Shown here in pieces: positions 59,963 to 64,000 of a stretch of 64,000 nucleotides of DNA (its first letter is position 1; the number at the start of each line of letters is the position of its first letter). This DNA comes from Gammaproteobacteria bacterium (lineage in GTDB: Bacteria > Pseudomonadota > Gammaproteobacteria > Burkholderiales > Rhodocyclaceae), in the NCBI GenBank assembly GCA_018828385.1, contig JAHJVE010000016.1:1-64000 (forward strand), in the 5' to 3' direction. The translations under genes were made by a program, and so were the position numbers. Below the pieces are notes generated by a model. It saw only the letters and a list, made by a program, of their open reading frames with translations. It did not search any database and was not told where the DNA came from.

Positions 59963-61639
59963 TTAGGCTTGCGGTTGAGCTTCGGTAACCACGATGTTGC
60001 CTTCCCCGTCGAACGTCACGAGGAACGACTTGTTTCGCAGGTTGGTCTTGCGACGGGCGCCGGCGGTGTAGAGGCATTTTTCAATGGTCTCGGTACCGGG
60101 CTCACCAGCAAGGATCGCAACCAGGTCGTCAAAGCGATCGCTGTCGAGGTTGAAGTCCGTTTCGCAGTAGTAGTCATTGCCATCGACATAGGTCGAGAGT
60201 TGACGCAACACGTAACCGGCGCTTCCACCGTTCTTGGCGACATGCAGCGGGACCAGAAAAGCAGCAGTACCGCTCCAAGCATCCGAACCAAGGCACACCG
60301 GTTCGTCCAGGAGCACGGTCTTACCGCCCATCGTTACTGCCAGATCCTTCACCAACTTGGCGCTGCCTTCACACCAACCACCGCTGAAGTGTTCACTGGC
60401 GACGACCTTCCCGCTGACCTTGACCTCTTCTTCCGCGATATCACGAAGGAAGGGACGAGCCCAGTGGTTATCCGGCAGTCCGTACTGGACAAACAGCAGG
60501 TTGGCCTTCAATGCGAACATCAGCTTGGCGAAGTCAGTACCGACGCCTTCTTCGTCGAAGTCTTTGCACAACTGCACCTCCCCCGACTGTACCTGCTCCA
60601 GCGTCACATGATCCTTGTAGCGGTACATGTAGCAGTCACCATCGCGCAGCAGGACCGGTGTTTCGGACACGTACTGCACCATGCGCTTTGGCAGGACGGG
60701 GACATCTCCCATGACAGTCAGGAAGTCTGCTTTTTTCGCGGCGTCCCAGTAGGTCTCCACGAAATCAACGGCGGACATCTCGGCTTTTTTGGCAAGAATG
60801 TGCTCCCTCCAAAGACCCTTCAGAACAGCATAGAAGTCCTTGGCAGCCTTCTCGGAGTCGATCAGAGAATCCCTGTCCGGCATCCGGGGCGTATAGACCA
60901 GGTGATCCACATGCACAATGGTGTGTTGCTTCTTGTCACCGTGATAGTGCTGTGTGAATCCCTGAACGGTTACCGGCAGCCCCTGGCAATACACCACGCC
61001 AAGACCTTCGAAGGCGATGGGTGCGTCGCTGTGGATGCCGGGAACATGCACGAAGCCGATCGGCGTCGATGCTCCCTTCAGGTTGGCCTGTGCGTGGGGC
61101 CGCTCCAGTTCCTCGCCCATCCAGAAGACTGGGGTGGCAAAGCCTTTTGCATAATTGCCCAACGCGTTGCGGATCTTCTGCTGATCGAGTTTGCACTTGA
61201 TCAGAGAGATCCTGGTGCCTCCGATGAAGCTGGAGGGTTGTACTGCGATTTGACGCTTGGCGATCAGGTCCTCGGAGGAGAACGAGATCTGACGGCCGCG
61301 GCTTTCAACGACGATGGTTTCGGCGGCAAAGCTGACGCTGAAGAAACCAATGCCGAAGGGCTTTTCGCTGGCGAACGTCTCCTCAGACCAGCCGCTCTCA
61401 GCCACCGTGATCAGGGCACGGAAGTCGGCGATACCGCAGCCGTTGTCCGTGATGGTCAGGGTGGAAGTCGAGACGTCGTAGTCGAAGTCAATCTGGCTTG
61501 CACCAGCCCGCCGGCCGTTCTGCAAAGCTTCCGCAAGAACGGTCGTCGAGGTCGAGAACAGCGTCCTCAGATGTTCGAGGAAACGGCTCTCATTGACGCT
61601 GCTGACGATGCTTTCTTCCAATTGTGCTGCTTGATTCAT
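59963..61639 (-). CDS. GHKL-fold ATPase (Hsp90/histidine-kinase-like ATP-binding protein)
   Basis: 558 residues. The first 170 residues show the Bergerat ATP site: AEALQNGRRAGASQ (E37, N41), ITDNGCGIADF (near 64-74) and EKPFGIGFFSVSF. The rest has no named domain. The layout resembles Hsp90-like and MORC-like ATPases of mobile elements. ATG 61639 follows AAGGAG. Its 226-nt leader holds copy B of the structured RNA. Function unknown. Confidence 0.8.
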   Translation of the reverse strand: MNQAAQLEESIVSSVNESRFLEHLRTLFSTSTTVLAEALQNGRRAGASQIDFDYDVSTSTLTITDNGCGIADFRALITVAESGWSEETFASEKPFGIGFFSVSFAAETIVVESRGRQISFSSEDLIAKRQIAVQPSSFIGGTRISLIKCKLDQQKIRNALGNYAKGFATPVFWMGEELERPHAQANLKGASTPIGFVHVPGIHSDAPIAFEGLGVVYCQGLPVTVQGFTQHYHGDKKQHTIVHVDHLVYTPRMPDRDSLIDSEKAAKDFYAVLKGLWREHILAKKAEMSAVDFVETYWDAAKKADFLTVMGDVPVLPKRMVQYVSETPVLLRDGDCYMYRYKDHVTLEQVQSGEVQLCKDFDEEGVGTDFAKLMFALKANLLFVQYGLPDNHWARPFLRDIAEEEVKVSGKVVASEHFSGGWCEGSAKLVKDLAVTMGGKTVLLDEPVCLGSDAWSGTAAFLVPLHVAKNGGSAGYVLRQLSTYVDGNDYYCETDFNLDSDRFDDLVAILAGEPGTETIEKCLYTAGARRKTNLRNKSFLVTFDGEGNIVVTEAQPQA

Positions 61640-61740
61640 GGCAAAACTCCTTGCAAGGGATTTTGCGGGCAGCACGTCCCTGTCGGGAGCGTACCCCCGC
61701 AGGGTTGGATTACCTCAAGGCCCGTCGGCCAGGAGATGGA

Positions 61741-61790
61741 GCGATCCATAACGCAGGATCGTTGGCGTTGGTCTCTCACGAGACAAAACC
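61741..61790 (-). ncRNA. Repeated structured leader RNA, copy B
   Basis: Minus strand: GTCTC-GTGA-GAGAC hairpin, AACGCC, stem CGATCC / GGATCG with loop TGCGTTAT. All six base pairs of the second stem are kept although half the bases differ from copy A. It ends 101 nt before the GHKL ATPase start. Confidence 0.8.
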
Positions 61791-61828
61791 TTGGGTTTTC
61801 TTCACCGTCCTGGTAGCCCAGGGCGCTC

Positions 61829-61852
61829 AAGAAAACCCATCCGAAGATGGGT
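61829..61852 (-). terminator. Intrinsic terminator (minus strand)
   Basis: On the minus strand ACCCATC-TTCG-GATGGGT is followed by TTTCTT, a UUCG-loop terminator, just after the stop of the 61866 gene. Confidence 0.9.
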
Positions 61853-61865
61853 AAGGAACGAGTCC

Positions 61866-63185
61866 TTAATGGACGGTCTGACCGTATTCCAGGGCCTTGG
61901 AGAGCACAAGCGCGTCGAGCTCTTCTTCAGCGTACTGGCTGCCGAGGTAACCCCAGCATTCGTCTTCCTCATCCTTGATGACCCGGCCGGTGGAGCGATC
62001 GATGACGTAGCAGACGACGCCATAGACGTTGCCGTTTCGCCAGTCGTTGTACTCCTCGAGGACACCCTTGCAGTATTCAACTGCCTTGGCGTACATCAGG
62101 GAGTCCAGCTCTTTGCGATCGATGACTTTGGTGCTCGCCGAAACGAGTTTGTCCAGAGCTTCACGCCACTTCCAGCCTTCGCCTTCACCCACCCAGGACG
62201 AGCCATCGAGTGTGTAGCGGGCGTGCAGCGGATCGGTTTCGCTGCCGAGGGCGCCAAACCAGGCGACCTGGCCGATGCCAAGTTCGGACAGCACATTCGA
62301 CCGGATATTGTCGATGGCATCCTCATCAGGCACCCACACCGCGGCGGCACGGGACGTGTCCCAACGGCAGTTCATTCCGGTCCCGGTCACAGAGTAGGCG
62401 ACGCCGCCGTGCTCATAGATGTCGAGGGGAATGGCCAAGGGATTGCCCACTTCGCCAGCTGCCAAGGCTTCATCCCAGCATTCCTCAGCTTCCGATTCGG
62501 AAAAGAGGTCTGCCAAGGGCTGAAGGGTGTCCTGCAGCTTGCTGTCCATTCGATTCCAGTAGGCGACACCCCAGAGGGAGTCGGCCAGGTAATCGAGTGC
62601 ATATTCCAGCCCCTCTTGGTCAATCGCGAACTGAATCACGCTTTCCAGGGAGGCCTTCGATACAGGACGGCCGGTGGCACGAAGCCGGTGAAGCAAGCGG
62701 GTGAGTATCGAGAGATCGTTACCGACTCCCTTCATCACACGCTTCACGATACGGTCACAGACAGGCTGGCAAGTGAAATCCTTATTGCCATCTCCATCCA
62801 GACCCAAGGCAGCGTAATAGCTGCTCTGTTCGTCTGCATCACCACGACGAGAGCTGACGTGATAGATGTTGCCGTTGGCAGACCCTGGCTCACAAGGATT
62901 CAAATGCTCCGAATCCTGATCGTAGACCAAGCCACCGCAGACGATGTACCGCTCCAGCACAATCATGCGCTCCTCCGTGTCCGGGGTGCAGCGCATGACT
63001 CGGCCAACATCAATGGTTTCTTCATCCGGGTTATCGCCCGTCAGAAGCACCTCATCAATGCTTTCCGACGCCTCCAGAACACCGGGCAACGCTTGCGCGC
63101 GCATGGTGAAAGAGACGTTTTCCAACGCAACGACCGTTTCCGGACGCAGGATGTTTTTGAGAACTGCTGCTTTGTTACCAAACAT
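61866..63185 (-). CDS. Unknown 439-residue protein
   Basis: 439 residues from ATG 63185, behind CGGAGG. Acidic, soluble, rich in aromatic residues, no membrane segment; segments such as GNIYHVSSRRGDADEQSSYY and YGVVCYVIDRSTGRVI give no known family. Its leader holds copy C of the structured RNA. It is divergent from the HU gene. Confidence 0.65.
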   Translation of the reverse strand: MFGNKAAVLKNILRPETVVALENVSFTMRAQALPGVLEASESIDEVLLTGDNPDEETIDVGRVMRCTPDTEERMIVLERYIVCGGLVYDQDSEHLNPCEPGSANGNIYHVSSRRGDADEQSSYYAALGLDGDGNKDFTCQPVCDRIVKRVMKGVGNDLSILTRLLHRLRATGRPVSKASLESVIQFAIDQEGLEYALDYLADSLWGVAYWNRMDSKLQDTLQPLADLFSESEAEECWDEALAAGEVGNPLAIPLDIYEHGGVAYSVTGTGMNCRWDTSRAAAVWVPDEDAIDNIRSNVLSELGIGQVAWFGALGSETDPLHARYTLDGSSWVGEGEGWKWREALDKLVSASTKVIDRKELDSLMYAKAVEYCKGVLEEYNDWRNGNVYGVVCYVIDRSTGRVIKDEEDECWGYLGSQYAEEELDALVLSKALEYGQTVH

Positions 63186-63270
63186 GGGACACCTCCGATT
63201 TACTGGGGCCCATGCTCCCCAGTGGGGAATGTGGCCCCACAAGGGAAAAGCGATAGTGCAACTCGCCAAA

Positions 63271-63320
63271 AGCTGGTCATAACGCAGACCAGTAAGCGTT
63301 TTCGGTCACCCGAGAAAACC
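63271..63320 (-). ncRNA. Repeated structured leader RNA, copy C
   Basis: Minus strand: TCGG-GTGA-CCGA hairpin, AACGCT, stem CTGGTC / GACCAG with loop TGCGTTAT. It ends 85 nt before ATG 63185. Between it and the start, a nested hairpin (GGGGCC...GGCCCC around TCCCCA/TGGGGA) covers most of the leader. Confidence 0.8.
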
Positions 63321-63401
63321 TGAAACCCCCATGCCTGCGGGGTATTATTGGCCGTTGAGGACTTTTTCCCCCTCAATTTCAACTATCTGGAGTATTGACC
63401 A

Positions 63402-63695
63402 ATGAATAAATCCGAACTCGTCGATGCCATCGCCGCCGGCGCCGATATCACCAAGGCCGCGGCCGCCCGCGCCCTGGATACCGCTGTCGAAACGATCACC
63501 AAAGCGGTTGCCGAAGGCGACTCCGTGACCCTGGTGGGTTTCGGTACCTTCAAGGCGTCCGCCCGTGCGGCGCGCGAAGGCAAGAACCCGAAGACCGGCG
63601 AGAAAATCAAGATCGCCGCTACCACCGTGCCGAAGTTCACGGCCGGCGCCAGCTTCAAGACCGCCGTCGCCGCACCCAAGAAGGGCAAGAAGTAA
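63402..63695 (+). CDS. HU-family DNA-binding protein
   Basis: 97 residues. [40 protein letters not shown] and [18 protein letters not shown] show a complete HU fold, with a lysine-rich tail KKGKK. It differs clearly from the HU at 16572, so the two are separate acquisitions. Likely the nucleoid protein of the mobile element. CTGGAG precedes the ATG. Confidence 0.94.
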   Translation: MNKSELVDAIAAGADITKAAAARALDTAVETITKAVAEGDSVTLVGFGTFKASARAAREGKNPKTGEKIKIAATTVPKFTAGASFKTAVAAPKKGKK

Positions 63696-63710
63696 GCAAT
63701 GCATCAGCTT

Positions 63711-63765
63711 TCCGGATGGTCCGACGATCGGGCCATCTGGAAAACTCCCCGGCAAGCGGGGAGAA
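63711..63765 (+). terminator. Two successive hairpins after the HU gene
   Basis: CCGGATGG pairs with CCATCTGG (one mismatch) around TCCGACGATCGGG, then CTCCCC pairs with GGGGAG around GGCAAGC. A-rich rather than T-rich sequence follows, so termination would rely on the minus-strand direction or on both hairpins. Convergent genes end on both sides. Confidence 0.5.
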
Positions 63766-63784
63766 AGGTGAAACAGGGTTCTTC

Positions 63785-64000
63785 TCAAGCAGCTGCCTTC
63801 TGCAGCGCGCTTACACCAACGTGAATGTCCAGCCAGTCGATCCCCTTCTTACCCTCGGGGATGTCGATCGGAGGCAACTCAACGCCAGCCTGGATACCGC
63901 TTTTCCACAGACGCTCAGCCAACATCGTCGCAGCTTCCTGCCCGTGTCCTTTCGGGTGGAATTTGCTCGGACTGTCTTTGTCAGCGTAGATCGTGACGCG
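63785..64000 (-). CDS. Toprim-domain primase, C-terminal part
   Basis: 71 codons, open to the window edge. VTIYADKDSPSKFHPKGHGQ continues into EAATMLAERLW and ends with PPIDIPEGKKGIDWLDIHV. This is the C-terminal side of the Toprim domain of plasmid primase/helicase proteins (the DxD-like ADKD and the KG.DWLD ending). The rest lies to the right of the window. Confidence 0.75.
   Translation of the reverse strand, partial: RVTIYADKDSPSKFHPKGHGQEAATMLAERLWKSGIQAGVELPPIDIPEGKKGIDWLDIHVGVSALQKAAA

Noticed and set aside
59894..63323. Long plus-strand open frames (640 and 510 codons) opposite the GHKL ATPase and the 439-residue gene
   Set aside because: They are antisense to genes with good ribosome sites and clear motifs, have no start signals or domains, and their length follows from the codon bias of the real strand.
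1..64000. CRISPR arrays, tRNA or rRNA genes
   Set aside because: No regularly spaced direct repeats, cloverleaf-like sequence or rRNA signature was seen on reading both strands.

Overview
The window looks like accessory DNA of a Gram-negative proteobacterium, most likely a betaproteobacterium. This rests on the trimeric general porin, the AAHS-type transporter, the overall GC-rich coding style and the plasmid-type gene families; it is an inference, not a proven placement. The DNA falls into two parts: a catabolic Tn3-family transposon (start of window to about 20785) and the large plasmid or integrative element it has inserted into (about 20786 to 64000).

Transposon part. A broken IS630-type transposase is followed by an aromatic-acid-type MFS transporter, an AraC-type regulator with 21-bp-spaced direct repeats in front of it, and a divergent operon: acyl-CoA dehydrogenase, alpha-methylacyl-CoA racemase (CaiB/BaiF type), acyl-CoA synthetase, thiolase, enoyl-CoA hydratase and a 3-hydroxyacyl-CoA dehydrogenase of the SDR type. 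A porin, both subunits of electron transfer flavoprotein and a DUF2889 protein come next. Together these give uptake, activation, stereo-inversion and one full beta-oxidation turn with its electron acceptor, which suggests growth on a 2-methyl-branched or similar chiral carboxylic acid. Two palindromic sites built like tyrosine-recombinase core sites (419-450 and 16112-16143) bracket the cargo. HU, a duplicated-domain protein and a full-length Tn3-family TnpA lie at the right end. The right end interrupts a host-element gene, of which only the 3' part remains.

Backbone, 20.8-33 kb: a run of tightly packed, mostly unknown and often membrane-associated genes. It includes two tandem CX5R phosphatase-like proteins, an ADP-ribosylglycohydrolase, and a LexA-box-controlled umuDC pair. 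33-39 kb: a plasmid-borne DNA polymerase sliding clamp followed by the PRTRC cassette (E, C, a small protein, F, B, A, ThiF). C, B, A and ThiF correspond to ubiquitin-like, E2-like, JAMM-protease and E1-like proteins. A non-coding stretch with DnaA boxes follows. 39-48 kb: a methylase-fold protein without its catalytic motif, a WGR-like protein, a Gp3-like protein, DUF3800, DUF1643, an exonuclease VII large-subunit homologue with a membrane tail, an AI-2E-type permease and a RecE-like nuclease.

48-58 kb holds what look like DNA-modification and counter-defence genes: a Mom-type DNA modification enzyme coupled by a 4-bp overlap to a tRNA-guanine-transglycosylase/DpdA-like protein, an AcrVA2-like protein, a membrane-anchored Mrr-type nuclease and a rhomboid protease. 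58-64 kb is a minus-strand block of small genes, a GHKL ATPase, an unknown 439-aa protein and the C-terminus of a Toprim primase, plus a plus-strand HU gene.

Two signals not explained by the genes stand out. First, a bipartite element (ATTCCAAA, 17 bp, then a CTGG-type half) is repeated in front of four separate transcription units (33057, 40357, 47720, 51817). Second, a structured RNA is repeated three times, with a possible fourth copy, 85-101 nt upstream of successive minus-strand genes at 59-63 kb: its stems change in a compensating way while the loops and a pseudoknot stay fixed. No tRNA, rRNA or CRISPR array was seen.
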